A DNA stretch of 64,000 nucleotides from Chloroflexota bacterium (GTDB taxonomy: Bacteria > Chloroflexota > Dehalococcoidia > Lucifugimonadales > GCA-2719675), in the NCBI GenBank assembly GCA_002719675.1, contig PBID01000016.1, forward strand, positions 66,837 through 130,836, read 5' to 3'. Each line of letters opens with the position of its first letter. The stretch's first letter is position 1. The notes below the pieces were generated by a model. That model did not search any database and was not told where the DNA came from. It worked only from the letters and a program-made list of their open reading frames with translations. The position numbers and the translations under genes were made by a program. Positions 52,853 through 62,130 of the stretch are shown here, one piece after another.

Positions 52853-52930
52853 AATGTAATTAAGTTAGATAGTATTTACTTGAGTATAGCATATTGGCAA
52901 ATTACTAGTAAATTTTATATATGTAATTAT

Positions 52931-55687
52931 CTAAATTAAATTAGATTTTAGTTGGACATTAATAGGTGTCATTTCTCCCCAATTAATTCCTGATTTTATA
53001 TCAATTTCTAGTGGTACTAGTAGCTTAAGAGAAGTACTCATGATTTTCGTTGCTAAATTAGCCATTTCCACCAACTCATTTTTGGGGACTTCAAAGATTA
53101 ATTCATCATGAACTTGTATAGTAATGGTACTTTTCAGATTTTGTTCTAAAAGTTCTTTTTGAATGTTAATCATGGCTAATTTAATTATTTCTGCTGCTGT
53201 TCCTTGAATTGGCATATTAACAGCCATTCTTTCTGCAGATGCTCGAATTCTAAAATCTTTTGAATGTATTTCTGGTAGATATCTTCTTTTACCTAAAATT
53301 GTTTGGGTATATCCATTTTCTTTGACCATTGATTTTGTATCTTCGATATATTTTAGAATTCCAGGGAACTCTTTAAAATATGTTTCTGTAAAAATTTTAC
53401 CTTGATCAGGTGTTAATCCAGTTTGCTGGCTAATGCCATAGGGGCTAAGTCCGTAAATTACACCAAAATTCATTATTTTGGCAATTCTTCTCATTTCTTG
53501 GGAGATGTTTTCAATAGGAATTTTGTAAATTTTTGATGCTGTCGAGGCATGAATATCTATTCCATTTTTAAAAGACTTGAGAAGATTGTTATCTTTTGTA
53601 AAATGAGCTAAAACTCTTAGTTCTATCTGAGAATAATCAGCTGACATCAATACTGACTTTTGTTGAGACTGTGTGATGAATGCTTTTCTTACTCTAAGTC
53701 CTAAATCGGTTTTGATAGGTATGTTTTGGACGTTAGGTTCAGCACTTGAAATTCTTCCAGTAGTAGTCCCGGTTTGATTGTATACAGTGTGTAGTTTCCC
53801 AGATTTCGTGTCGATTAATTTGGGTATAGTATCTACATATGTAGATTTAATTTTTGTAAGATGCCTGTATTTAAGAATATTTTCTAGGATTTCAAATGTT
53901 TGCGGATTTTCTTTATTTACAAGGTTTTGGAGAGTTATTAAAGAAGAAGCATCAGTAGAGAAACCTGTTTTTGTTTTTTTCATTTTAGGTAAATTTAGTT
54001 TGTCGAACAAAATTTCAGAAAGCTGCTGAGAAGAACTGATATTAAATTTTTCACCCACAGATGAATAGACTTTTTGAGTAATCATTTCGATTTCATCTGA
54101 TAATTCTTTAGACATATTGTTTAGATATTCAGCATTAATGGATATTCCATTGGATTGAATTTGATGTAAAACATATATAAATTCCATCTCAATATCATAA
54201 AAAATTTCGGTTAGTTTTTTCTCTTGAATTTCTTTGTTTAGATATGAGTACAATTTCCAGGTTAAATTTGATTGGTTGGTTGAATAACTAGCAAAATCTA
54301 TTAGGTTAAGGCTTGAAAGCTGTTTCTTTAAATCGTTGAAATCCATATATTTATTTGGTGTTTGATATTTTAAGCATTCTGCAGCTAGATCTGGAATTGT
54401 TTTTGATTGATATCCCAATAAATGAGCAGCTATTATATTGTCGAATTTCAAGTTATTAATTTTAATTCCATTATCAGATAAAATTTTAATAATTTGATTG
54501 CTATTGGTAGTGATTTTAGGTATAAATTTATTTTCGAAGAGGGGTTTTATTGTTTTAATCACATCCGATATTGGGATCTGTTCCTCATTTATATGGTTGA
54601 TGGGTATATACCAACCTTCGTTGATGCTATTAAAAAAAGAAATCCCCAAGATTTTTGAATCAGATAAATTTTCTGAGTATATTTCTACAGAGAAAGAAAA
54701 ACCTTTGTTTTGTTTGTTAAATTCATCACAAACTTTTTCTAGATCTGCATTTGATTGGATTATTTTGAAATTATGAGAATCTTGGTTCTTTTTGTCTGAT
54801 TGAGGAATTTTATTAATCAAGCTAAAAAAACCAAAATCTGTGATGGTTTTTGTAATTTTAACTTGATCAAAATCTCGGAATTTTGATTGATCTAAAGTAA
54901 AATTTAATGGAACATCAGTAACTATTTTTGTAAGAAATTTATAATTTATTAGTTCGTTTTTAGAATTTTCAATATTGTTTTTTATTCTGGGCGGGCTTAT
55001 GTGATCTATGTTTTCTAATATTCCTTCAATTGAGTGAAATTTTTTCAGAAGTTCAATTGCAGTTTTAGAACCTACTCCTGGAACTCCAGGGATAGCATCA
55101 GATTTATCTCCCTCTAATGCTTTGATATCTGCTACTGATTCCGGGCCTAGGCCTCCATATCTTTTTTTGACCATTTCAATGTCGTAAATTGGATTTTTTT
55201 TAGTTGTAGAATTAAATAGTACTTTCACATTTTCAGAAACGAGTTGGAATGTATCTGAATCGCTTGTTACAATTAAAGAAGGAATTCCTAATTCTTCTGC
55301 TTTGATGGATAGTGTTCCAATTAAGTCGTCAGCTTCAAAGCCTTCATGTTCAAGATATGGAATTCCAAGATCTTGGATGATTTTTTTAATAGGAGGAAAT
55401 TGTGCAATTAGTTCTGGTGGAGCTTTTGGGCGATCTTTTTTGTAGTCTTGAAAATTGATATGTCGGAAAGTTGGTTTAGGCAAATCAAAAGTCACCACAC
55501 AATGAGATGGATTAAAAGTATTTATAGCATTTAAAATTTGTGACGTAAATCCGTATACTCCATGGATTGGATCAGAAGTTCCAGGGAATGTCATTGGGAA
55601 TTTTATTCCGTGCCAAGCTCTATAAACAATTGAATGTCCATCAATTATTAGAAGTAACTTTTTTTCGCTTAAATTATCTTGAGTCAT
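52931..55687 (-). CDS. polA: DNA polymerase I, proofreading site degenerate
   Basis: 918 residues. The 5'-nuclease domain (about 1-290) has LLIIDGHSIVYRAWHG, EADDLIGTLS, SDSDTFQLV and ALEGDKSDAIPGVPG. The 3'-5' exonuclease-like domain (about 300-500) has lost the first metal Asp, since the DxE motif reads FSVEIYS. The polymerase domain (about 510-918) carries motif A SADYSQIELRVLAHF, motif B RRIAKIMNFGVIYGLS and motif C IQVHDELIFEVP. Used in Okazaki fragment processing and repair. It should lack proofreading, as in Taq-type enzymes. Located upstream of rpsB on the same strand, with a 142-bp gap. Confidence 0.96.
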   Translation of the reverse strand: MTQDNLSEKKLLLIIDGHSIVYRAWHGIKFPMTFPGTSDPIHGVYGFTSQILNAINTFNPSHCVVTFDLPKPTFRHINFQDYKKDRPKAPPELIAQFPPIKKIIQDLGIPYLEHEGFEADDLIGTLSIKAEELGIPSLIVTSDSDTFQLVSENVKVLFNSTTKKNPIYDIEMVKKRYGGLGPESVADIKALEGDKSDAIPGVPGVGSKTAIELLKKFHSIEGILENIDHISPPRIKNNIENSKNELINYKFLTKIVTDVPLNFTLDQSKFRDFDQVKITKTITDFGFFSLINKIPQSDKKNQDSHNFKIIQSNADLEKVCDEFNKQNKGFSFSVEIYSENLSDSKILGISFFNSINEGWYIPINHINEEQIPISDVIKTIKPLFENKFIPKITTNSNQIIKILSDNGIKINNLKFDNIIAAHLLGYQSKTIPDLAAECLKYQTPNKYMDFNDLKKQLSSLNLIDFASYSTNQSNLTWKLYSYLNKEIQEKKLTEIFYDIEMEFIYVLHQIQSNGISINAEYLNNMSKELSDEIEMITQKVYSSVGEKFNISSSQQLSEILFDKLNLPKMKKTKTGFSTDASSLITLQNLVNKENPQTFEILENILKYRHLTKIKSTYVDTIPKLIDTKSGKLHTVYNQTGTTTGRISSAEPNVQNIPIKTDLGLRVRKAFITQSQQKSVLMSADYSQIELRVLAHFTKDNNLLKSFKNGIDIHASTASKIYKIPIENISQEMRRIAKIMNFGVIYGLSPYGISQQTGLTPDQGKIFTETYFKEFPGILKYIEDTKSMVKENGYTQTILGKRRYLPEIHSKDFRIRASAERMAVNMPIQGTAAEIIKLAMINIQKELLEQNLKSTITIQVHDELIFEVPKNELVEMANLATKIMSTSLKLLVPLEIDIKSGINWGEMTPINVQLKSNLI

Positions 55688-55757
55688 TAGAATTCTATTA
55701 AAAAACCAGTCAAAATTAAATATCTGAATTTGTATCAGTATATTAGACTAAAAATTA

Positions 55758-57179
55758 TTAAAAGTTTAGTTTTGATTCCATGTCAGAAATAATTTTTCTT
55801 GCTAATTTATTGGTTCTTGCTTCGCAATACAATCTGATTAATGGTTCTGTACCGGAAAATCTTATAGCTGCCCAGTTATCATTTTTTAGAATAAATTTAT
55901 ATCCATCTATTGAATTGATTTGTAGAATATCAATGCCCCCCAACTGGGAGATATTATCATTGATTAAATTTTTTACAATTTCTTGATTGGCTTTGGTGCT
56001 ATTTTTAAGTTGTATGTCTTCTCTTGTATAATAGAATTCACCAGAAATATTTTTAAGTTTTTTTAAAATTTTTGGGATTGTATATTCTGTTTTTGATAAA
56101 AATTCTAATATTTTTAATCCACTTAAGATACCATCTCGCTCACCTATAGCTCCGTTAAAAGCAAAGCCACCGCTTTCTTCGCCAGCCAGTACAGCTTTTT
56201 TTTCCAACATTTTTTCAGACAAATGTTTGAATCCAACTGGAGTTTCAAAAGTTTTGATATTAAAAAAATTACAAATTGAATTGATCTTATGGCTCATTGT
56301 AATGGATTTTACTATCGGGCCTGAATTTTTTTTGATTTCAATTTCATAATAGCAAAGAATAGAAAAGACATCTGCTGAATTTATGAATTGACCATTATTG
56401 TCTATCAATCCTAATCTATCACCGTCGCCATCTGTAGCTAAACCGACGTTAATTTTTTTTTCTCTCACTAATTGTTTTAGTTTGACTAAATTTTCTTCTA
56501 CTGGTTCAGGCGCTCTGATTCCAGGAAATTTAGGATTTTCTTCAGAGTTTATTTCATGTATTGACAGATTTTTATCAGAAAGAATTTTTTTAATATAACC
56601 AGATCCGGCTCCAAACATTGAATCAATTGCTATTTGAATTTTACTTGATTTAATAGAATCTAAATCAATAATTTTTTTAATATTTGAGTAGTAATCTTCG
56701 TATGGAGAAAAGAAGGTCATATGATTCTTGTTCGAATTATTTTTATTAACTTCTTTATAGGATTTGATGTTTTGTATGTATTTTTCTAATAATAATTGTT
56801 CGCTTGGTTTTGCTGTTCCACCATATCCAGGCTTAAATTTCAATCCATTCCATTCACTAGGATTATGGCTAGCAGTCACCATAATACCAGCTGAAGCTTT
56901 CTTTGTGATGATATTATGACCGATAAAGGGTGTTGGGCAAGGGGAGTCTGATAGTAATACTTTGAAACCATTTGAACAGGCGATTTTACTGATTGTTAAT
57001 GCAAACTCTTTAGATTTGAATCGTGTATCATAACCAACTATTAACAAGTTGTTTTTTGGTATAGTATCTTTTAAATAATTTAATGTTCCTTGGGTAAAGA
57101 CACCAACATTTTCAGTCGTAAAATCGGTATCGTTCATGATTCCACGCCAACCATCTGTGCCAAATTTAATTTGATTCAT
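55758..57179 (-). CDS. Alpha-D-phosphohexomutase (phosphoglucomutase/phosphomannomutase)
   Basis: 473 residues with the four-domain layout. Entry site FGTDGWRGIM (about 6); phosphoserine loop IMVTASHNPSEWNGLK (about 97-112); metal loop LATDGDGDRLGLI (about 243); sugar-binding GEESGGFAF (about 337); and phosphate-binding IRFSGTEPLIRLY (about 438). Interconverts hexose 1- and 6-phosphates; glucose, mannose or glucosamine specificity cannot be fixed. It starts 1 bp after the metK stop, so the two are co-transcribed. Confidence 0.92.
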   Translation of the reverse strand: MNQIKFGTDGWRGIMNDTDFTTENVGVFTQGTLNYLKDTIPKNNLLIVGYDTRFKSKEFALTISKIACSNGFKVLLSDSPCPTPFIGHNIITKKASAGIMVTASHNPSEWNGLKFKPGYGGTAKPSEQLLLEKYIQNIKSYKEVNKNNSNKNHMTFFSPYEDYYSNIKKIIDLDSIKSSKIQIAIDSMFGAGSGYIKKILSDKNLSIHEINSEENPKFPGIRAPEPVEENLVKLKQLVREKKINVGLATDGDGDRLGLIDNNGQFINSADVFSILCYYEIEIKKNSGPIVKSITMSHKINSICNFFNIKTFETPVGFKHLSEKMLEKKAVLAGEESGGFAFNGAIGERDGILSGLKILEFLSKTEYTIPKILKKLKNISGEFYYTREDIQLKNSTKANQEIVKNLINDNISQLGGIDILQINSIDGYKFILKNDNWAAIRFSGTEPLIRLYCEARTNKLARKIISDMESKLNF

Positions 57180-57180
57180 G

Positions 57181-58386
57181 TTAAAAGAATTTTTCTAAAT
57201 CTTTTGCAAATTCTGTGTTTTCCCAAGGTAGAGATAGATCGCTTCTTCCAAAATGTCCGTAAGTTGCAGTTTGTTCGTAAATGGGATTTCTCAATCCTAA
57301 CCTTGAAATAATTGCAGAGGGTCTTAAGTCAAAAACTTTTCTTATTGCACGTTCAATTTGGGAGTCTTTTATTTTGCCTGAACCGAATGTATTAACCATA
57401 ATTGATACAGGTTCTGCTTTTCCGATTGCGTAGGATAATTGAACTTCTACTTTATTAGCAATTTCGGTTTCGATAATATTTTTAGCTATATGTCTTGAAG
57501 CATAAGCTGCTGATCTATCAACTTTTGTAGGATCTTTGCCTGAAAAAGCACCTCCACCATGTTTTGCTGCACCGCCATATGTATCTACTATGATTTTCCT
57601 TCCTGTTAGACCAGCATCTCCAACAGGTCCCCCTATAACGAATCTTCCTGATGGATTAATGTAAATTTTTGTCTCTGAATCTAATAAATCCGAATCAATC
57701 ACTTCTTTGATGATTTTGTTATATAGATCATCTTTCATTTGATTATTGGTGACATTGTCATCATGTTGAGTTGAAATTAGGACAGTGTCAACTCTTTCAA
57801 CTTGATGATTTTCGTTATATTCCAATGTTACTTGACTTTTAGAATCTGGTCTTAGGTAACTAATTTCATTAGATTTCCTGGCAACACTCAATCTTTTTAG
57901 AAGGTCATGGGCTAAAGAGATAGCTAAAGGCATTTTTTCTTTTGTTTCATCACATGCATAACCAAACATCATTCCTTGATCACCGGCACCTTCTTGGTTA
58001 GTATTATCAGTTGATTGATCATTTCTATTTTCTAATGCAAGATCTACTCCAGCTTTAATATCTTGTGATTGTTTGCCAATGAAATTGAATATTTTTATAT
58101 TGTCAGGTGTATATCCATATTCTTCATTTGTGTAACCAATTTTTGTGATTGTATTTTTAATGATTTTTTCATAGTCAATGTTGGCATTTGTAGTGATTTC
58201 ACCAAATACCATTGCAAAACCTGTTCCAACGGCAGTTTCACATGCAACACGACTCATATTATCTTGTTTAAAACATTCGTCTAAGACAGCATCTGAAATT
58301 TGGTCGCACATTTTATCTGGATGGCCCTCTGAAACAGATTCAGAAGTAAACAGATATGAAGTGGGTTTTGAAGAACTGTTAGGCAT
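57181..58386 (-). CDS. metK: S-adenosylmethionine synthetase
   Basis: Makes SAM from methionine and ATP. 401 residues. Motifs: [21 protein letters not shown] in parts (about 13-33), [16 protein letters not shown] (about 132-147), [12 protein letters not shown], and [19 protein letters not shown] (about 277-295), the ATP loop. AGGAG lies 9 nt before the ATG. The gap to ahcY is only 32 bp, too short for a SAM riboswitch. Confidence 0.97.
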   Translation of the reverse strand: MPNSSSKPTSYLFTSESVSEGHPDKMCDQISDAVLDECFKQDNMSRVACETAVGTGFAMVFGEITTNANIDYEKIIKNTITKIGYTNEEYGYTPDNIKIFNFIGKQSQDIKAGVDLALENRNDQSTDNTNQEGAGDQGMMFGYACDETKEKMPLAISLAHDLLKRLSVARKSNEISYLRPDSKSQVTLEYNENHQVERVDTVLISTQHDDNVTNNQMKDDLYNKIIKEVIDSDLLDSETKIYINPSGRFVIGGPVGDAGLTGRKIIVDTYGGAAKHGGGAFSGKDPTKVDRSAAYASRHIAKNIIETEIANKVEVQLSYAIGKAEPVSIMVNTFGSGKIKDSQIERAIRKVFDLRPSAIISRLGLRNPIYEQTATYGHFGRSDLSLPWENTEFAKDLEKFF

Positions 58387-58418
58387 TTTTAAAAACTCCT
58401 ATAAAAAATTAGAGATTA

Positions 58419-59690
58419 TTAAGTTCCGATCGACCAACTAGTTAAATATTTTTGTTGTTGCGGAGTTAGTTTGTCTATGTACATGTCCATAGATTGTAAT
58501 TTTAGACTTCCGACCAAGTTATCTATTTCACTTGGAACATTGTGAACATCTAAATTTAGGTCTTTTGATTTTTGGGCTAAATATTCTACGCATAAAGCTT
58601 GGTTTGCAAAAGACATATCCATTACTGCGGAAGGGTGTCCTTCAGCAGCAGCCAAATTAATTAATCTTCCTTCTCCAAGTAAATAAAGCTTTCTTTTGTC
58701 AGGTAGAATATACTCATCTATATCATCGCTGATTTTATTTTTGGTTTTTGATAATTCTTCTAATCCTGAAATTTCAATTTCCACATTAAAATGACCGCTG
58801 TTAGCAATTATTGCTCCGTTTTTCATTAATTCAAAATGCGATTTTGATATAACGTTCATACAACCTGTTAAGGTAATAAATACATCACCGATTTTAGATG
58901 CTTCAGACATTGACATAACTCTGTGACCGTCCATAGCAGCTTCTAGGGCTCTAGTAGGATTTACTTCTGTAACAATAGTATTTGCTCCCATTCCTCTGGC
59001 TCGAAGTGCAACTCCTTTACCGCACCATCCATATCCACAAATAACAATTGTTTTACCAGCCCATAGGATGTTTGTTGCTCTAGTTATTCCGTCTAAAGTG
59101 CTTTGTCCAGTCCCGTATCGGTTATCGAAAAGATGCTTTGTTTCAGCTTCATTTACGGCAATTATGGGATATTTAAGTTTGTTTTCTTTTGCAAGACTTT
59201 TTAATCGTATAACTCCAGTAGTTGTTTCTTCAGTGCCGCCAATTATGTTATCAAGTAAATTTGTTTTTTCTGTATGTAAAGTTGCTACTAAATCAGCGCC
59301 ATCATCCATTGTGATATTGGGTTTTTGATCTAGTACTGAATTAATATGTTGATAGTATGTGTCATTATCAACATTATTAATAGCATATGTTGCGATTCCA
59401 TATTCGGTAGTTAATGCTGCAGCCACATCATCTTGAGTACTTAAAGGATTGCTAGCGCACAGATATACTTCAGCACCACCACTTTGCAAGGCTAAAGCAA
59501 GATTAGCAGTTTCGCATGTGATGTGTAAACATCCCGATATTACGGTACCTTTTAAAGGTTGAGATTCTTTAAATTGTTTTTTTATTTGGTTTAAAACAGG
59601 CATTTCTTTCATAGCCCATTCTATTCTGTCGATACCTTGTTTTGCTAAAGATGAATCTTTTATATCACCTTTATCATTATTGTTTACCAT
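58419..59690 (-). CDS. ahcY: S-adenosylhomocysteine hydrolase
   Basis: Splits S-adenosylhomocysteine into adenosine and homocysteine. 423 residues, the prokaryotic type. Motifs: GCLHITCETANLALAL (about 54), CASNPLSTQDDVAAAL (about 78-93), DDGADLVATLH (about 135), NNRYGTGQST-like DNRYGTGQSTLDG (about 194), NAD site VICGYGWCGKGVA (about 217) and NSGHFNVEI (about 305). AAAGGAG stands before the ATG. With metK and the PfkB kinase it forms a methyl-cycle cluster. Confidence 0.97.
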   Translation of the reverse strand: MVNNNDKGDIKDSSLAKQGIDRIEWAMKEMPVLNQIKKQFKESQPLKGTVISGCLHITCETANLALALQSGGAEVYLCASNPLSTQDDVAAALTTEYGIATYAINNVDNDTYYQHINSVLDQKPNITMDDGADLVATLHTEKTNLLDNIIGGTEETTTGVIRLKSLAKENKLKYPIIAVNEAETKHLFDNRYGTGQSTLDGITRATNILWAGKTIVICGYGWCGKGVALRARGMGANTIVTEVNPTRALEAAMDGHRVMSMSEASKIGDVFITLTGCMNVISKSHFELMKNGAIIANSGHFNVEIEISGLEELSKTKNKISDDIDEYILPDKRKLYLLGEGRLINLAAAEGHPSAVMDMSFANQALCVEYLAQKSKDLNLDVHNVPSEIDNLVGSLKLQSMDMYIDKLTPQQQKYLTSWSIGT

Positions 59691-59739
59691 TAATTTTCTC
59701 CTTTAGAATATAACCATTTTAAGATTGAGTTTTAAAAAT

Positions 59740-60630
59740 TCACAGATTTTTTATCCTAGAATTAATTTCATCTAAATTTATATTTGTTAGCTTGCTTACG
59801 CTAAAATATTCTACAGCGAATGAACCAAGAATTGTTCCAGCTTTCAAAGCTTTTTTTAATACATCTTCAGAATAATTTGAGTCGTTTCTAGATATATATC
59901 CTAAGAATCCACCTGCGAAAGAGTCACCTGCCCCTGTAGGATCTACAATTTTTGATACTGGATATGCTGGTATAGAAAATGTAAATTCTTTATGGAACAT
60001 AGTAGAACCCAAGCCTCCTTGTTTAATTATAGCTATTGAGGGGCCAAGTTGTAATAGTTTTTTCCCTGCATCTTTAATATCTTTTTCACCTGTAATTTGT
60101 TGAGACTCTCCAGAATCTACTAGTAGAACGTCTGTTTGATTAATCATTTTTATTAGAGAGAGATAATTGTTTTCTATCCAGAAATTCATTGTATCCATAA
60201 CTACTAAATTTGGTCTATTATCAAATTGGTTCAATACATCTAATTGAGTTTCAGGTGACATATTTGCTAGAAACAAATACTTCGATTTTTTATGTTTTTC
60301 AGATAATATTGGGTTGAAATTTGATAATACATTTAATTGTGTTTCGATTGTTTTTCTTTCCTTAAGGTCTTCCCCGTAATATTCACCAGACCATTTGAAT
60401 GTTTCCCCTTGAATCGTTTTGAATCCTGATAAATCTATTTTGTTTTCATGAAGGATATTTGTATCATTTTGATTAAAATTTTTTCCAACAACAGCTATAA
60501 GACTCACTTTTGAAAATTTTGAACAAGCTATTGAAAAAAAAGTTCCGGAGCCACCCAATATATTTTTTTTAGTAGTATTTGGTGTGGTTATTGTGTCATA
60601 CGCAACAGTACCTACAACTAATACTGACAT
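59740..60630 (-). CDS. PfkB-family kinase, possibly adenosine kinase
   Basis: 296 residues of the ribokinase/PfkB family. N-terminal GGSGTFFSIACSKF (about 26-39), a central VMDTMNFWIE, and the C-terminal signature DPTGAGDSFAGGFLGY (about 230-245) with the catalytic Asp. Family members phosphorylate sugars or nucleosides. Standing 49 bp upstream of ahcY, whose product is adenosine, adenosine kinase is an attractive role. Ribokinase or another sugar kinase cannot be excluded from the sequence. Confidence 0.82.
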   Translation of the reverse strand: MSVLVVGTVAYDTITTPNTTKKNILGGSGTFFSIACSKFSKVSLIAVVGKNFNQNDTNILHENKIDLSGFKTIQGETFKWSGEYYGEDLKERKTIETQLNVLSNFNPILSEKHKKSKYLFLANMSPETQLDVLNQFDNRPNLVVMDTMNFWIENNYLSLIKMINQTDVLLVDSGESQQITGEKDIKDAGKKLLQLGPSIAIIKQGGLGSTMFHKEFTFSIPAYPVSKIVDPTGAGDSFAGGFLGYISRNDSNYSEDVLKKALKAGTILGSFAVEYFSVSKLTNINLDEINSRIKNL

Positions 60631-60675
60631 TCTTTTCTCATCATAAAACAGGTATGTATATTTTTGAATAAATGA

Positions 60676-61032
60676 TTATTTTTCATTGCCATAATCAGTA
60701 GGATATCCATTTTCAATCCAAGTAGGAGTTCCTTCTTCAATGTTATAGAGGTTTTCAGGATTGATTCCCATTGAAGCAGCCATCTCACATGCTAACCCAC
60801 TTCTTACTCCAGCAGCACATATAAAGAACAATTTTTTATCCGTTGGAAGTTCATCTATTCTGCCAAGTAAATCATCAACTGGTATCAATTTTGCTCCAGA
60901 AACATGGCCCGATTCATATTCGTCTTGATTTCTGACATCTACGAAACATATGTCGTTATTAGAGTGCATGCCAGAAGCTTCTTGGACAGATATACGGTAG
61001 AATGTTTCACCTTCGTGTTTTTTAGCTGCCAT
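60676..61032 (-). CDS. Single-domain rhodanese-like sulfurtransferase
   Basis: 118 residues: FVDVRNQDEYESGHVSGAKLIP (about 29-50, shown here as DVRNQDEYESGHVSGA), then the active-site loop FICAAGVRSGLACEMA with the persulfide Cys followed by AAGVRS (about 71). The complete CxxxxR loop indicates an active sulfurtransferase or persulfide carrier. GAGGAAA precedes the ATG. It is followed 45 bp later by the PfkB gene on the same strand. Confidence 0.9.
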   Translation of the reverse strand: MAAKKHEGETFYRISVQEASGMHSNNDICFVDVRNQDEYESGHVSGAKLIPVDDLLGRIDELPTDKKLFFICAAGVRSGLACEMAASMGINPENLYNIEEGTPTWIENGYPTDYGNEK

Positions 61033-61143
61033 AATTTTCCTCTGTGGTATTAGGTATTTGTTTTAAATATACTTAAAAGAGTGAATTAAATTTATCAATC
61101 TCTACTTTTCGAAGATACTACTTGTATCCATTCATGTCAACTT

Positions 61144-62121
61144 TTAATTCCAGTCGAAAACAACTCCCATTAAATTTGAAATATTGCCATATAACATTTC
61201 AAAAGCAGTTGTTGCTTCAGAGTAATGGAATTGATGTGTAATCATTTTTTTTGGGTTAATAGATTTTTGTGAAATTAGTTTTAGGGCTTGATCAGAAGCC
61301 CATATTCTGTTTGCATCTGTTGAGAATCCACCAATAATTTTTTTGCCTTGTATTTGTCCTGAGTCAAATTGCAACGGTTCATTTTCATATAAACCTATTA
61401 CTTGAATTATGCCTCCCTGGCTTGTAATTTCTAAAGATTGCTCAAAAGCAAATTTTCCGCTTGGGCCACCTACTGCTTCAATTACTACATTTGATTTTTT
61501 TGATTCAGTGATTTTGGATATATAATCATATAGGGAATTTTTTGAGGAATTGATAACAAATTTTGCTCCTAATTTAGTTGCTAACTTGCATCTAAAATCA
61601 AGGGTATCTACAGCAATGATTTTTTTTGGATTCTTAGATAAAGCTACTTGCATAATTAAGCTTCCTACTAAACCTTGGCCTATAATAGTAATAACTTGGT
61701 CTTTGATTGGCATTAATTTTGTAATCTCATCAATCCATAAAACAGCGCTTGTACTTAATGGCCAAAATGTACCTTCTTTTAGGTCAACTTCATCAGGTAA
61801 TTTGACGATTGAAGGTGTTAATTTTTTGTCTGCAGTGTCTACAGAAACATACTCTGAATGAGGAGCTACGGCCGCGACTTTATCTCCAACAGAAAATGAG
61901 CTAACTAAACTGCCGATTTCAACAATTTCTCCTGTTAAGCAATACCCCATCATTTTTTGTTGAATAGCTTCTGGTCTGACATACCTTCGCCATATTTCTG
62001 ATCCTCTAGATACTAAAGTGTATCTAGATTTTATTAAAACTTCAGTAGGTAAAATTTTTGGTATTGGTACTTCTTCTATGAAGATATTAAATTTGTTTTT
62101 TGCTTTGGCAATTCTTTTCAT
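61144..62121 (-). CDS. Medium-chain dehydrogenase/reductase without zinc ligands
   Basis: 325 residues of the MDR (zinc alcohol dehydrogenase-like) superfamily. GroES-like domain about 1-130, Rossmann domain with IGQGLVGSLIMQVALS (about 148-163) and VIEAVGGPSGKFAF (about 215). Expected zinc residues are missing: where the catalytic Cys normally stands it reads SRGSEIW, the GHE motif reads GYC, and there is no four-Cys structural lobe. It is therefore probably a zinc-independent NAD(P)H oxidoreductase. Substrate unknown. It lies 9 bp after the Eis-like acetyltransferase gene. Confidence 0.85.
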   Translation of the reverse strand: MKRIAKAKNKFNIFIEEVPIPKILPTEVLIKSRYTLVSRGSEIWRRYVRPEAIQQKMMGYCLTGEIVEIGSLVSSFSVGDKVAAVAPHSEYVSVDTADKKLTPSIVKLPDEVDLKEGTFWPLSTSAVLWIDEITKLMPIKDQVITIIGQGLVGSLIMQVALSKNPKKIIAVDTLDFRCKLATKLGAKFVINSSKNSLYDYISKITESKKSNVVIEAVGGPSGKFAFEQSLEITSQGGIIQVIGLYENEPLQFDSGQIQGKKIIGGFSTDANRIWASDQALKLISQKSINPKKMITHQFHYSEATTAFEMLYGNISNLMGVVFDWN

Positions 62122-62130
62122 ATAACTTCT

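Noticed and set aside
57181-58419. Possible SAM or SAH riboswitch around metK and ahcY
   Set aside because: The gaps (32 and 49 bp) are too short and lack the conserved cores.
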